Shown here piece after piece: positions 1 through 12,228 of a DNA stretch of 64,000 bases. Under the pieces are notes generated by a model. It was not told the origin of the DNA. It made no database searches and was given only the letters and a program-made list of their open reading frames with translations. Position 1 is the first letter of the stretch, and every line of letters begins with the position of its first letter. The stretch is from Amanita rubescens (lineage: Eukaryota; Basidiomycota; Agaricomycetes; Agaricales; Amanitaceae). Where the stretch lies: positions 62,001-126,000 of the forward strand of contig WION01000066.1 of NCBI GenBank assembly GCA_015039365.1, written 5' to 3'. The position numbers and the translations under genes were made by a program.

Positions 1-1717
1 CAGAACTTCCAGTCAGCATATTCACATTGGCTCCCCATTCAAGGAGCAGTTGGACAGTATCCTTTTTGCCATGAAAAGATGCAGTTTGTAGTGCAGTGCC
101 CCCGGGCCAGCGGTATCCTCCAATTATATTCACATTGGCTCCCTTTTCAAGGAGCAACCTAACAATATCTTCTGAAGCATACTCTGATGCAACATGCAGT
201 GGAATATGGCTATGTTGCACCCCATCTTCATTTACTATATATTCTTCCTCATTAGCATCTACTCCTTCACCCAAAATTTGATTTACTATATATGCTCCCT
301 CATTAACATCTACTCCTTCATCCAAAAGTTGCTCAACAAGATTTCTGTTTCCACATTTACATGCAACTATAAGAGCCTCAGCAGCATAACCACTATGGAC
401 ACTTGTACTTGCTCCATGTTGAAGCAACAGCTCAACAATTTCATTGTAGTCCTCTGACATTGCAGCCCAAATGGCATAGCCATAACTTCCTCCCTGCACA
501 TTTACATCTGCTCCATTGTCAATAAGTAATTGGGTAATATTTTTAAAACCCTCAAGTGATGCAGCATGCAGGGGACTTTGTCCATCTTTTCCCTGAATAT
601 TTGGATCTGCTCCCCATTCGAGTAGAAGCCTAACTACTCCCTCATGGCCTGCATGTGCTGCAGCACATAATGCATCACTCATGTGTCTTCCATACACATT
701 CATATTTATGCTGCTGTCAAGCAGTAGCTCAACAATGCCTATATGCCCTTCTGCTGATGCAGAGATAACTGCATTAGCTTTTGCCTCCAGGTCAGCTCCA
801 TGCTTCAGAACTGTTTTAACAATGCCCTTATGACCAAAGTGGGCTGCACCATATAAAGCTTCTGCAAGCAATTCCTGCCTGTGCATCTCATATGATATTC
901 TTTCATGCCTCAATGATATCAATGGTGCACTAGTCTTGGAAAGATTTGCTTTTGACAATAAAAGGTCAACAATAGCCCTATGGCCTGCTGCTGCTGCCCA
1001 CCATGCAGCCTTAAGAATCAGTTTCTTCCTTTTCTTCTCATCTGACTCTGTTTCAAGCAACAGTGAAACTAACTCAATATGACCACCATCTGCTGCATTT
1101 GTCACAGCACCTTTTATTCTCAAATTTGGACCACTGCAATAAATAAGCAGTTTAACAGTTTCTATGTTTCCAGCAGATATTGCTATTCGGATAGCCCTAT
1201 TTATGCATTTTTGAAGTACATCACTGTGTTTTCCATGTTCACACAATAGCCTAACAACTTGGTTTTCACCTCTCCTTGATGCTCCTTCAAGAGCATTACA
1301 ATACAAATCACTTTCAACATTAATCTTTCCTTTCTTAAGTAGCAGCACCACCATGTTGATATGCCCATTGGATGCTGCTCCATTTAGAGCCTCCATCCAC
1401 CCTGCACTGTTTACTGGCTGTAACATCAACTGTTTAGCTGTTTCAATTAAGCCATGTAGAGCGGCAATTTGAAGATAATTTGGATATATCATATCCCTGT
1501 CGCTATATATATAGTGTCGTCTTCTGTAGTGATAGACATAGTTGTGGGCATTGACCCAATATGTCAAGCTCTGAGATTCAAACAGGCTAATTATTTGCTT
1601 CATAACAGCTGACTCTTGCTTGCATGCTAAGATGTGCTTTGGCCAAAAACATGCTGCATATCGGAGCAAAGACTTCTCAAATCTTATTGAAGTTAAAGGA
1701 GGTGTATCATCATCATT

Positions 1718-1748
<31 letters not shown>

Positions 1749-3655
1749 TCATAATCACCATGATCATCAGGAATTACCTCCTTTCTTTGCAATATGTATG
1801 CTAAACCACATTGTCCAATAAAACAGTGGCCAAAGTAAGGGTCCACTTCCACAGATGAGCCTATCTTTCTCCTGTCACTCTGAAAATATTCCTTGATAGA
1901 TGCATGTGCAAATTGAACAGTTTCATCCACCATCTTGGTGACAAGACTTGAACAAATCTTGAGCACATCATCAGGATAATGCAACTTGGCATCAACATCA
2001 AATTGTTGCCTTTCCACATCAAATTCTACAATTAGGGCCAAGTCCTCTATATGTATTGGCCTTTCAGAGAATGTAAGCCACAAAAGTAGCTTCATGGCAT
2101 TCTTTGCATCTGCTTCTTCAATCCTGGTCAGAATCTGGTCATATATGGAATTCAATGTGGTAGGGAGACCATTAAGCTTTTGTCCCAACATATTGTCACT
2201 TTTACTGCAATGTTTTAGTTCTTCCAATTGGCAGGCAACCCATTGAAACCTATGATAATCATTCCATAATCCAGCATCTGACAAGTGACAGGGCCATACT
2301 CACATTCCTTTTCCCTTCTCCATAAGAGTCACTTTGATAAGTTCCTTGGCACTTGGATTCCATGTTTTAAGCTCAGTTGCAGAAAACAGCATATGATCAA
2401 TATAATTTCCAATGTCTTGGTTGACCAGCATGCAATTGAGATCCACTTCAGTGGGCATTAATTGGATCAGAGAGTTGACAATTGGCAATTCCTTTCTGCT
2501 TGTGACAAGAAGGTGGCAGCCTCTGATGCTCCATCCATTGACAAGTTTCACAAGGTCAAGAACTTCCTCCACATTGGCACATTCATCAATGAATAAGTAG
2601 ACATCCTGAAATCCAGACAAGTAGGATCTCAACACTTCATATAAATCATAATCTGTTGGTTTTTGAAGCCCATTTTTGCATTTTTTGAATAGCTCCTGAA
2701 GTCCTGATTGGTTCTGGGGAGTCAAAAGGGTTAAAACTAATGAGCAAAGGAGACCTCTTGCAGTTCTTTTGTTGATGTCAGAAACATCACAAAAAAAGTA
2801 GGCTAAACTGGAAGATTTGCTGTCAGTTTGTTTTTCAATGGCTTGAATCAAGGTTGAACTTTGAAAGGTGTTAAATAGTAGCAAATGGAAATGTAATAAG
2901 CTCACCAGAGAATATTTTTTCCTGAGCCAGCTACAGAATTGCTTAGTTGAAATACCGAAACCTGAAGTTGCACTTACAGATACCATAGATCCATAAAAAT
3001 GAGTTATCTCTCTGTTTCCATTCCAAATAGGCAGGGCTGTTGAGAAGCCATGATCCAGTGTTGGACAAGTGGTTCTTAAGTGCATTGTTGAGATTGGTAG
3101 ATGGATCAGGTGGTGCCAACCACTGCTTATACTTATCTATAGCACTGTTAGTGCAATATGCATGTAACTTATGGTGAAATTTACCAATGCTGATTCCAGT
3201 TTCATGGTTGGCTAATACCTGAGTCAGAGACACCATCAGAACATATTTATTTGTACACATACTAATGGATACCACATCTCGATTTGCTGTAATTATAGTA
3301 CACCCTTCCAAAATAACACCCTGGGCATGTTCCAAAATATGGACACTAGCAATATATTATGAGCAGGCAGAGTTTTTAAACTGGATGTGCATACCCATCA
3401 TTTACAGTGGATGGAGATTGTCTAGTACTAAGATGTTTAATATTTGAAAATGGACTAAATTGGGGATCCATCACACCTGTGCTCCTGCCAAGTTGTGTTA
3501 TTGCAATCCACTTCCATCATATCCCACTCCTGAGTGACAGCGGGCCGAGGCTGCGAATATATGTCATTCCTGTTCACCTTCTTCATCTTAGTCATCGGAG
3601 TCTCAGCGGAAGCCTGGGAGTTGGCTGATAGTGCACGTTTCATGCGACCGCTCAT
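1..3655 (-). CDS. NACHT-ankyrin NLR-like protein (partial, C-terminus beyond left edge)
   Basis: Fungal NLR with an N-terminal segment, a NACHT NTPase and C-terminal ankyrin repeats, probably an intracellular sensor. ATG at 3655. Proposed introns are 3346-3476 (less sure), 2931-2977, 2859-2905 and 2250-2303; phases agree throughout and about 1125 codons are in the window. The Walker A motif GSGKN (about residues 184-188) appears only after two 47-nt introns around a 25-nt exon are removed. Walker B reads YLFIDEC and a sensor-like strand reads LLVTSR. After the NACHT come a winged-helix-like stretch, an acidic Asp run, then about 15 ankyrin-type units from about residue 625 (for example DGQSPLHAASLEG). 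The last exon is open from 2249 to base 1. The gene is AT-rich and almost CpG-free, unlike its right-hand neighbourhood. The NACHT-ANK assignment is firm. The target and the N-terminal domain are unknown. Confidence 0.85.
1706..1745. repeat. ATC trinucleotide repeat inside the NLR coding region
   Basis: A run of ATC triplets on the + strand, with one ATT interruption, encodes an Asp-rich tract on the minus strand between the NACHT/winged-helix part and the ankyrin repeats. It is a likely length-polymorphic site in the linker. Confidence 0.85.
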
Positions 3656-6600
3656 TGTGGGAGGATGCGTTAGCGAGAGACGAAGGAGCGGGAGGCAGTG
3701 CTTGGGCTATTTTGCTGCTGACGTGAGTTTTTTTCACACGTTCAGCGCGTCCCCGACGTACTAGCGGATTGACTCTCCCGGATCTGTGTACGGCGTACTA
3801 GTCGACGGCATCGGAAAATTAGCAGGAAAGGGCTCTGTGACAGCGCCTTGAAAAGAGATCCCTGAGCTCTCGCGTCATGGACACATGGTGGTGCTCTATT
3901 GGTACAACACCTTAGGCTCGCCCTAGTGGCTCAGGTGATCACGACCCCACTTGCAACGAGCATCATACGCAGAACCCGCCGTGCGATATGCTGCTCCCCG
4001 TCGTCACCCCGTTCGCATTAGGCTCGACTTCTATTTTCCTTGTGACGACCTGGCTCCCTTCCTACCAAATTATAGCTTCCTATACTCCGCATTTCCCATG
4101 ACCGCAGCAGTCGTAGCGCCCCGTTTATTCAGTGCCAAGAGGTCGGACGAAAATTTTCATCGACGCCCTAATCGCCCGGTGTCTGGCTTCCCTTACAAAT
4201 GAGGAGAGAGGCCGTTTATCAGACATCTCGTATTTGACCATGACGTGGAGAGACTAGATAATGTTCGGACCCGCGCCAATGTGTTCGAGGTATGTTGGAC
4301 TTTTTTCCTTCATCTATTCGCGTGGTGTTGATGACGTGGCTCTAGCGTAACTCCGTTGAAGAATAATCTCCCCACCGTTATTAATCCAAGTGCACCTCTA
4401 GCTCCACTTGGTCCCGTCCGCCCAACGGATCGAGTAATAAAGCCCGTATATATCTCGAGTTGCCGGATCTGGCACATCGTCACAAGCCTCTTCTCCGTAT
4501 CCATCCGTCTAGCCCCCCTCCTCTCTCTATGACCCATCCTCGATCGAGCTTTTGATATTTTTGGAAATTTATGGATGTGGAGACTGAACGTTTGTGGCGA
4601 ACGTGGCATCAGAAGCAAACTCGACTACAACATACTAGCTGCGATATGTACTAAAACGTATCATCTGTCAGGCTCTGCTCATCGGGATTGGGATGTTGGG
4701 ATGGCGGAGGTTTATTCTCGATAACGAAGCACCAGCTTGATGCTTCTCCGACTGTGAAGTTGGTGGATTAACTGAATGCGAGCCTTCATTTCTCCCCGGC
4801 TTTTCGACTTGGACGAGGACCAGAACGGACAATTTACACTTGGGACATCAGCAGAGCATCCCACAGAGTCAGACGGAGGAGCGTGCAGTGCGGGTGGCAA
4901 TTTGGTACGGTGGCGTGTGTGCGAAATCGATATCGTGAGTTCAAACTTTCAATATAGCGACGCACCTGATGTTCTGATTATCGCACGGCAGGATCAATTT
5001 CCATATACTCTATATTTACCATTGTCCTTCAGCTCTGGAGCGCATATATGCAATTCCATCAATAGCAACGTTCAACAGTATTACTTACTCAGGATCCCTT
5101 TCTCTTGGCATTGTTCCTCCTTTTCAACCCATACCTTCCTCACGGTCTGTCCTGTAAACCAAGACGGAAACTGAGGCCCAAATGCTACGAAGAAAGGGTC
5201 AAAAGGCCCGGCATTGTTCAGGCCCCTAACCATCAACTTCCCGGATTCTGAATCATTCTTGCAACTTCGCTCCCATTATATCCATGCCAGGCAGCGGCAG
5301 CTCCCTTGCCCCAGATTGCCCGACATCAGTCTACCTGGTCCGTGTACTTGTACCAGGCAGTATCGCACTGCAAAGCATGCACTTGATCCTCAGTATTGTT
5401 CGTTTGTCCCTGGCTTTTTTCGACGTGTAAGAGGAGCACAACGAATGATAGAACGTGCAAGATACAGGTCTATTTGGGAGGCAGCGGAATATGTGTGGAA
5501 ACGGACGAAAAAACGTTCAATTTAACTGGTTCAAGTTAGTGCCTGGAAGACGGCGGGTGACGTGTGCTAAGTGGGGAAGCTTGTATAAATTGATTGGGTT
5601 ATGAAGAATGGCCGGCGGCGGTTAAGAAGCATAGTGTAATTGAACATGTTTTCGATGGAAAACATTAATGTATCCGACGGATTATGCTGAACGTGGCTCA
5701 GAAATATCGTTACGTGGAGTTGATCGCGTCAACGTCGACACGACTACAGCATCTCTTCGAAATCCACTTTACGCAGTGTTCGGTCGGCCCGGATCCCGAT
5801 TCGCCGTTCCACGATCTCGTCGCAACCAATATAGGCGCGTCGTCGAGTCTCTAGTCACATCTTCGACTACCATCAAAAATAATCGTCGCGACATGCGCCA
5901 AAACCTCAACAGCACTGGGATTTCGGGATAGTGGCAGTTCTGTCTCGATAACAAAGCACCAACTTGATGCTTAATGCGAGCCTGGCGTGGTGATCCTTTG
6001 TCCCCGACGAGAGCCAGAATGGGCAATAAAAGCGCGGGATACGTTTATACTTGGGACATTGGCAGAGCATCTATGGAGTCAGACAGACGAATGTACAGTA
6101 CGGTTGGTGAGATGACGTGGACAAGGGTATAATGGCAGATTCGATATCGTGAGTTCATACTTTCGAATATCGACGCACCTGGTATTCTAATAACCTCATG
6201 GGATGATCAGTTTCGAGGTGCTCTATTTACCGATATCGCGCATATATGCATTGTGCAATTCGATCAATAGCAACGTTCAACGGTATAGTTTGCTCAGAAT
6301 TCGTTTCTCACAGCATATATGCCCAGGATGGAAACTGAAGCCCAATACGAAAAAAAAAAACGGTCAAAAGCGTCCGACGGTGCGTAATGGACAGCATTAC
6401 TCGGGCCCTGCATATTTGGGCCAATCTGGGCTGCCGGGTACCCTGGCATGGATGGAATGGGAACGCTATAGACTACAGGAGGAATTACGAATCTGGGAAC
6501 TCAATGGGTTGATTGCAACATCAGTCAAGTGCATTCACATCTCTACCTGGTCCCGTCTTCCAAACCAATCAAGTTCAAGCCAATCCCCGCTTATTCCATT

Positions 6601-7997
6601 GCACGTGTCTCAAGCTACTGGATCTTTCCCATATATGTCCGTGAAGCTCCATGCTTCATAACCTTGACAACATCCCTTTTCCGAATCTTCTACGGACCCT
6701 TCGATGGTATCAGAGTGGATCTCAATGAGATCGCGTTTCGGATTTATAGACACGCTCTATGGCTCGAATGCGGGAACAAGCAGCGGTTCAGCCTTCCACC
6801 CTGCTCGTTTCACCAGCGGCCTGATGTGCACCTGTACCATGAGGCGGTACCGGGCCGCCTTTCTCATACGCGTTGTCTGTCTTTTTGACGTGTGAGAGGA
6901 GCGGTACAGATTATAGAACCGGAAATATGAAGTAGATGACGGCGAAACGGGGATTTCAATATAGTGAGTTCATTTTGATTTATAGTCATACAGGGTGTCC
7001 TAATTGCCCGGCGGTGCGACTAGTTTCAATTTTGTCTCAATTTACCGCAAACATCGATACTGCCAAACCTCATTGGAAGGAACGATCAACAACATTCAAT
7101 CAAGTGAACTTCGTTACTAGCATCCCGTGGCTTCGCTTCTTCATCATCGAGCACCGAGTCTCACGCCCTACTCGCGGAGCCATGTATGCACGGCATATGT
7201 ATGGTCTGTATTTGCGAGCCACTTACATTATTACTTAACGTTCCGTCGGATCGATGAATCAATGCTTTCTGTCCCCGTGTTTTGACAACATGTTCAGTCA
7301 AACTACGCTTGTTAACTACCGCCGGCCAATCTTCATAACCCAATGAATTCTTACAAGCATCCCCAGCCCACCCATACTTCTCGTCACTCTCCGTCCTCCA
7401 AGTCAGCTAAAGGTTGGACCGAAGTCTGCAAGATTTGACATTTAGCGTGGAAGTCCGTCGTTTCTCGGCCCAGGTAACTGAATGGCTGAAGAGACTACTC
7501 GGTCTGGCATAGATCGGAACGCGGGACCCTTTTCCAAGGAAGGCGATTGAGTGGGGAACTCTTGGTGACTGCGGTGGTCATGATGTCATGCGAGGGACTA
7601 TGGGATCCGGTTTCAGCTTGAGAAGCCTGGATGGGACAGACGTGCTCCAAGTGAGGCTTGCGAGCAACTATCGCTGTCCTGGTCTGAGCAAAGATGAATG
7701 CCCCTGCACACCCTCTTACTTGACATCTGAGCGTCCGCCTTTGCAAAGGAAAACCGAACCCTAACGTCCCGAATAACACCAATACCACCTGTGATGGATG
7801 GCGTAGTTTCTCTAGTTCGGGCATTTAGTTTAGATCAAATTTGCACGATAATTTCATTTTGTTAGCGACACTACTCGTTACTAACATCAGAAAGCAAAAC
7901 ATGGTCCATATACTGCATGTCCATACAACACAAGACAAATCAAAAATTACAGTCCTTTGTCCATGGCAAGCGCCCTACCGAATCCCGACTACGCCTC
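3656..7997. other. Gene-poor interval with no supported gene
   Basis: Only short open frames without recognisable domains occur here. CpG content jumps to normal from about 3540 onward, marking the edge of the CpG-poor NLR block. A diverged tandem duplication (listed separately) fills 4.7-7.0 kb. A 109-codon ATG frame on the minus strand at 7495-7824 has no recognisable motif and I do not call it. Confidence 0.6.
4735..6960. repeat. Diverged tandem duplication (copies about 4735-5520 and 5963-6960)
   Basis: Several blocks recur in the same order. CTTGATGCTT plus TGCGAGCCT occurs near 4737 and 5963. ACTTGGGACATC/TTGGCAGAGCATC occurs near 4838 and 6050. GATATCGTGAGTTCA occurs near 4930 and 6144. 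CAATAGCAACGTTCAAC occurs near 5060 and 6266. GACGTGTAAGAGGAGC/GACGTGTGAGAGGAGC occurs near 5422 and 6888. The copies differ by many indels. No coding function is visible; it could be an old non-coding or transposon-derived duplication. Confidence 0.6.
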
Positions 7998-9057
7998 CTA
8001 AGCCGGGATAGCACCCCAAGGAGCAACTCCGTAGAGGCCCTCTTGTACGGCAAAGGGCCAGCCAATATCATTGCCAATCTGGAAGTGAGGGTGCACATGG
8101 AGATTATACTTCCAGGTCCTGTCCGTGACATAGACGAAATTGGCACAGCCGGCATTGAGCTCGACGGCGGCGATGACGCCGGCAGGTCCTCCAAAGTTTG
8201 TAGCATTTATGGCGACGACGATGTTGTGGGTAGGAGGGGTGAGATGGAATGAATAAGTCTGAGCGTGCGTCCAGTCCGCATGACTCCCGATGAGTTGACC
8301 GTTGATGTAAAGTGTATATGCGTTATCTGTGCTGATGACAATCGTGCCGCCGGTGGCTCGAACATTGCCGGGCAACGCGATGTCCTTGCGGAACGCGCGG
8401 CTTCCGATAGGCTTGCTTCCTCCGGCACCGCTAACTGGCTCTTTTGTCCAAATCCATTGTGAATTGGCGAGGGATAAGGGAGCGGGAGGGGGCGGCAAGG
8501 TGGGTGTATGCCAGGGCGGGGTGTTGGCGTTGCCCAACTCATGAGCGTGGGTCCAAATTCCAGCGCCATGCTTCATTGCGAGCCAGGTTCTGTCGGTCAC
8601 GATCGTTTTGGTAGTCCCATCGGAATAAAATACCTCAATAGCGGCGAGCAATGCAGCTGGGTTGGGCGGGCCACCAGGAGCGTTAACAACCTGGGCAGTA
8701 AAGACGTTAACCTCCGGATTGAGGGCGACGCAGTATTCTTGAGCTACTGGCCAGTTATTACCCTGCCCGACAAAATGACCATTAACTGAGAGAGTATAGT
8801 TATTATCCCCAGTAATGATAATTTCTGCGGAGACGGGGCGTCCGCCAGGATGAACATTGCCAAGGATGTAGCGGAATTCTCCAGTGGCGTCGGTGGGTTC
8901 TGTAGTAGCAGACTCGTACCAAATCCAATGGGAACTGCTGAAGTCTAGCGCGGCCGCGCGACAGATGAAGAGGGCAAGTAAAGCACCGAAAACTAAGACA
9001 ATAAGTTAGACGATGGACTATGTGAGCAGATACGAGGTTGTACCTTTGAAAGCCATT
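7998..9057 (-). CDS. Secreted protein with two tandem beta-sandwich-like domains
   Basis: ATG at 9057, one 52-nt intron at 8993-9044, stop at 7998; the spliced CDS is 1008 nt (335 aa). The N-terminus MAFKVFGALLALF is followed by a small-residue region (CRAAA), a good signal peptide. The mature protein holds two related domains of about 150 residues. Each begins with a Trp-rich strand (SSHWIWYES, NSQWIWTKE) and continues with a strand of the form GDNNYTLSVNG or TDNAYTLYINGQ. The pattern resembles the galactose-binding-like folds found at the N-termini of fungal rhamnosidase-type enzymes, but no catalytic domain follows. It is probably an extracellular carbohydrate-binding or lectin-like protein; that role is inference. 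A TATA box lies just upstream. Confidence 0.8.
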
Positions 9058-9090
9058 GTTCGAGCTTAAATTCGAAGTCAAAATTGGGTA

Positions 9091-9100
9091 GCCTTATATA
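9091..9100 (-). promoter_or_regulatory. TATA box of the secreted protein gene
   Basis: On the minus strand the sequence reads TATATAAGGC, about 34-43 nt upstream of the ATG at 9057. This predicts a very short 5' leader. No other core element is clear. Confidence 0.55.
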
Positions 9101-11204
9101 CCCCAGTAGGAGTCCCAATTACGGTGTTATTTGAACGCCAGACGAGCAGTTGCCCATAACTAGTTATATGTTTCAGTGATCAGACCGTTAAAAAGGTTAG
9201 GTCAAACCTAATCAGCGATCATTGGCGATGGCGTTAAGTCGGTAAGTCAATCACAATGAAAAAGGGTCCATAAACCGGTGCTCCAGGCATCGTCTACGGA
9301 ACAGTTCGGTGTACCTGAAGTGCCCCAGGGTTTGCCGATGAACATGACTATGCCATGAGTCTAGAAAAGCTGACGCGTCTCAGAAGTCTGTGAGTTTTCT
9401 CCGCGGACTGGGCTGGATGGTGGCCTCTTTCTCTGGGTCACCATGTCCAACAAGTAAATCTGGGTTTCAAATTTCGTGCATTTACGTCGGTTCCGAGTCG
9501 CGTTGCAGGACAATTTGGGCATCAAACCAGATGGCCTTACGTGCGCCGCTAGGGACCATGTTCGAGTCAATTGCGGTATGATTTAAACGTGGGCCGAGGA
9601 CGGGCGGCTCTTAACCGATCGAAGGGTTTCTTTTTGACAAGGCGCAATTGAAATCCGATATGTGGCGGTGAATGCCCAACAGGTCTCCACGTAGAGGGAA
9701 TTCAAGTCTTTTTTATTTACAATGCAGTGACGCCAAGGCGAGAAGAGACCGAAACCTTGTTATAGGTGTAAGTTTATGTCATCGGAATGTAGTGGAGGTT
9801 GGGCCGTTGACCATTGCAACGGTATTAGGTCAATATGAAGAAGGGTCGTAACGCGCTGTGGAGCTTCCGTGTCTTCTTGTCATTCTCATGGGAACCGATG
9901 AGTATCATAATTTTCGGATGCTGTGTCCGACACGCTGCAAATTATAACAATTTGGGAGTGACCGTGGTTGCTTGACGTTGATGGTGCGTCATCACAGAAC
10001 ACAGGTTCAGAATACGAGGGGAAGAATAGTGTCATGCGGTCCATATGTAAACGCCGTTTTCGCTTCTTATCCAAGTCGTACGCCAGTACCACTTATGTGT
10101 GCGCTGGTGTTCTGAAGCAAGTTAGGCAGGTGACTTTGTGGAAAGTTGGAGTCAACCGCGTTACCTCTGGACCACGTTCAATGGTTTGCGCTGACCTTCA
10201 AGGGGCTTGGTAGGACATAGGTATTCATTTATGCAACTAACCGCGTTCCGATTCGAACGCGGAATGAGAATTTTGGGGTGTGGGCGACTGCAACAGGGTC
10301 CCATGCTTGCTGCATTGCGGGCTGTGGTTGATGTTCGATGCGATGAGTCAGATATATGCGGTGGCACTGCCTTCGGTCTGGTCTAGCCTGTGCAGGGTCA
10401 TCAGACCCTTGAGCTCCCTTGGCCCTGGCTACGGCCGACTCGAGTCTGCATACAGAAACGGTTAGGTCATTCCGTGGCGTTCTAGAATGTCCAACGTAAC
10501 ACGCCTCATACGGCCCGAGACCATCTCTGACTGATTTTCTTCCGTTAGTGTGGGAGTCACAGGACTCCTCGAGTCCTGGTAGGCGAGGCTGTAGAGTCAT
10601 AAAAATCCTATCAGAAAAGAACGAGGAAAAGGAGAAGAAGGGGTCACCTCTCCTGAAATCACCATTCCCAGTCCCCCATTTCATCAGTTCCATTTTATAG
10701 GCTGTCCGCTAGCCCAGTCCCGTTAGAGATCGAATAAGTAAGTGTCTACATTTAAATGCTCGGTCAGTCAAATCGACGAAACAAAGCATCAGGAACTTAC
10801 CTTCTCAGCTATCCAAGAACGACACCTCTTCTCCCTGGGGTAGAATATTAAAACTGCTCAAATGTGAGTACCGATGATCAAGCGTCCAGCGCGTATGGGC
10901 ACTTCTTTCAAGTCGCCCGAGCGAATCTCAACGGGGAAGCCATACTGATACGGCTCCCGTACCCGCACCATTCCTGGCTATTTTTTTTCCAAAGAGAATG
11001 GCTCTTGAATCCTCGATTAGCCAAAACGAAGGATTGGACAGGCGGCGACTCACTTTGCTCCCGGGGAGTTGCCCTCAGCAAGCGACAGTTCCTTTAACCC
11101 TATAGTTCCTTCGCATTCGCCATTGGCGCAAGAAGAAACCAAACGGCTCTTGGAGCCGTTATCGGATTCGAATGCACGCTGTTTGTTATAAGGTTCTGTG
11201 ACCC
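9101..11204. other. Intergenic interval with no supported gene
   Basis: Short open frames only. The longest, on the minus strand at 10229-10693, starts with ATG but has low-complexity, domain-free sequence. The one structural feature is a perfect 8-bp inverted repeat at 10241-10262 (CCGCGTTC, 6-nt loop, GAACGCGG). The T-arm of a tRNA was considered for it and rejected. Confidence 0.55.
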
Positions 11205-11784
11205 CTGTCACACGCTTTGGCATGGTGTCCGAACCTCAGCCGGTAAGGTATCGGCGTGCGCAACAGTGCCTATCGCGTCGCCGGCACCTGCAGACCAGCC
11301 GACCACGATTATACCACCCGTTTTGCGATCAGCCGAGATGGGCGGGAGTTTCCCTTGTCAATCAATTTATGAATAAAGGTTCCCAATTCGAGACCTCGGT
11401 TACGATGCCAGCCGTCTTTCTGTTCTTTTGTCCCATTGACAAGCATATTAATAATATCCTCTTCATTGTATGGCATAGAACCGGGATAATTGCGTCGATT
11501 TAACGCGTACGCCTCTCTCGATAGCGACCTTCTGAACTTTTTTGAAGATCCCTATAAGGAGTAGGCCGGTCAGGAAGAAATCGCGAGAGAATAAGATGAA
11601 GCGAACCGCTAGAGAAACCCAGAGTCCCATGAATTGCCACTATGGTGGAATACTGGGATTGGGATGGTGCGCCCGTGTCCGTGTACATAATCAGCGTTCC
11701 CGAGTCATTGACGATGATGGTGTCGTGACTCGTGAGCCATTGGGTTGTGGAATGGCGGCCAGTGAGGTCGTATTTTATGAACAA
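11205..11784 (-). pseudogene. Alpha/beta-hydrolase relic (paralogue of 14968-16192)
   Basis: The minus strand carries the same order of motifs as the intact hydrolase: DTIIVNDSG, YTDTGAPSQS, STIVAIHG, a degenerate intron ending TATAG, then FKKVQKVAIERG. After this a small deletion shifts the frame. In the next frame LNRRNYPGSMPY, NGTKEQKDGWHRNRG and, after another shift, the nucleophile elbow GWSAGAGDA can be followed to HADTLPAEVR. Homology stops near 11205, so the C-terminal half with the catalytic His is missing. The copy is a dead 5' fragment. It kept its first intron, so it arose by DNA duplication rather than retrotransposition. Confidence 0.85.
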
Positions 11785-12228
11785 AACAAATGAGGATGCG
11801 TTAAATAATGAGTCCGAGTCGCTGACAATCGTAAATGATGCTGCATTATATTCAGTGATAGTTTATGCTTACTGCGTGACGGATTGTGTTATCGACACAA
11901 TGATATCCTTCCACCCGACTTGAACTTGGAGCTTGAGCGCTTGAGGCTTGAGCTGCTCATGGGATAGAGGCCGATAGAGATCGTGATGATGGTCATGGAA
12001 CAGCCCGTTGCCATCACAAAGTCCGGAACCGGATTGAACCCACAAATCATTCTAATCAGGAGCGGACAGGCACCGCCTTCGAGTTATGTTTTTCCAACTT
12101 TCCCATCAGCCAGTGCACGTTGAACTTGACCATTGTGTAAATTCTACTATTATATATTGTGAAATGACTATTATATACGTGCTATTAGGGTAGACTATAT
12201 AACAATGGTATCTTCAAACCACGAACTG
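11785..12228. other. Short intergenic stretch
   Basis: About 440 bp with no coding signal. The part next to the kinase gene (12130-12220) is AT-rich with repeated TATATA motifs and may hold its 3' UTR and poly(A) signals. Confidence 0.4.

Noticed and set aside
3346..3476. Two short introns with a middle exon in the NACHT gene
   Set aside because: The alternative middle exon gives the wrong phase for the next exon; a single 131-nt intron keeps the frame, though it remains uncertain.
7495..7824. 109-codon ATG frame on the minus strand
   Set aside because: No recognisable motif and no conserved pattern; insufficient support.
10241..10262. Possible tRNA T-arm (TTCGAA-type motif in a hairpin)
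   Set aside because: Stem and loop lengths do not fit a T-arm and no A-box or acceptor stem is present.
10229..10693. 154-codon ATG frame on the minus strand
   Set aside because: No domain, no signal peptide, biased composition and no supporting splice sites; judged a chance frame.
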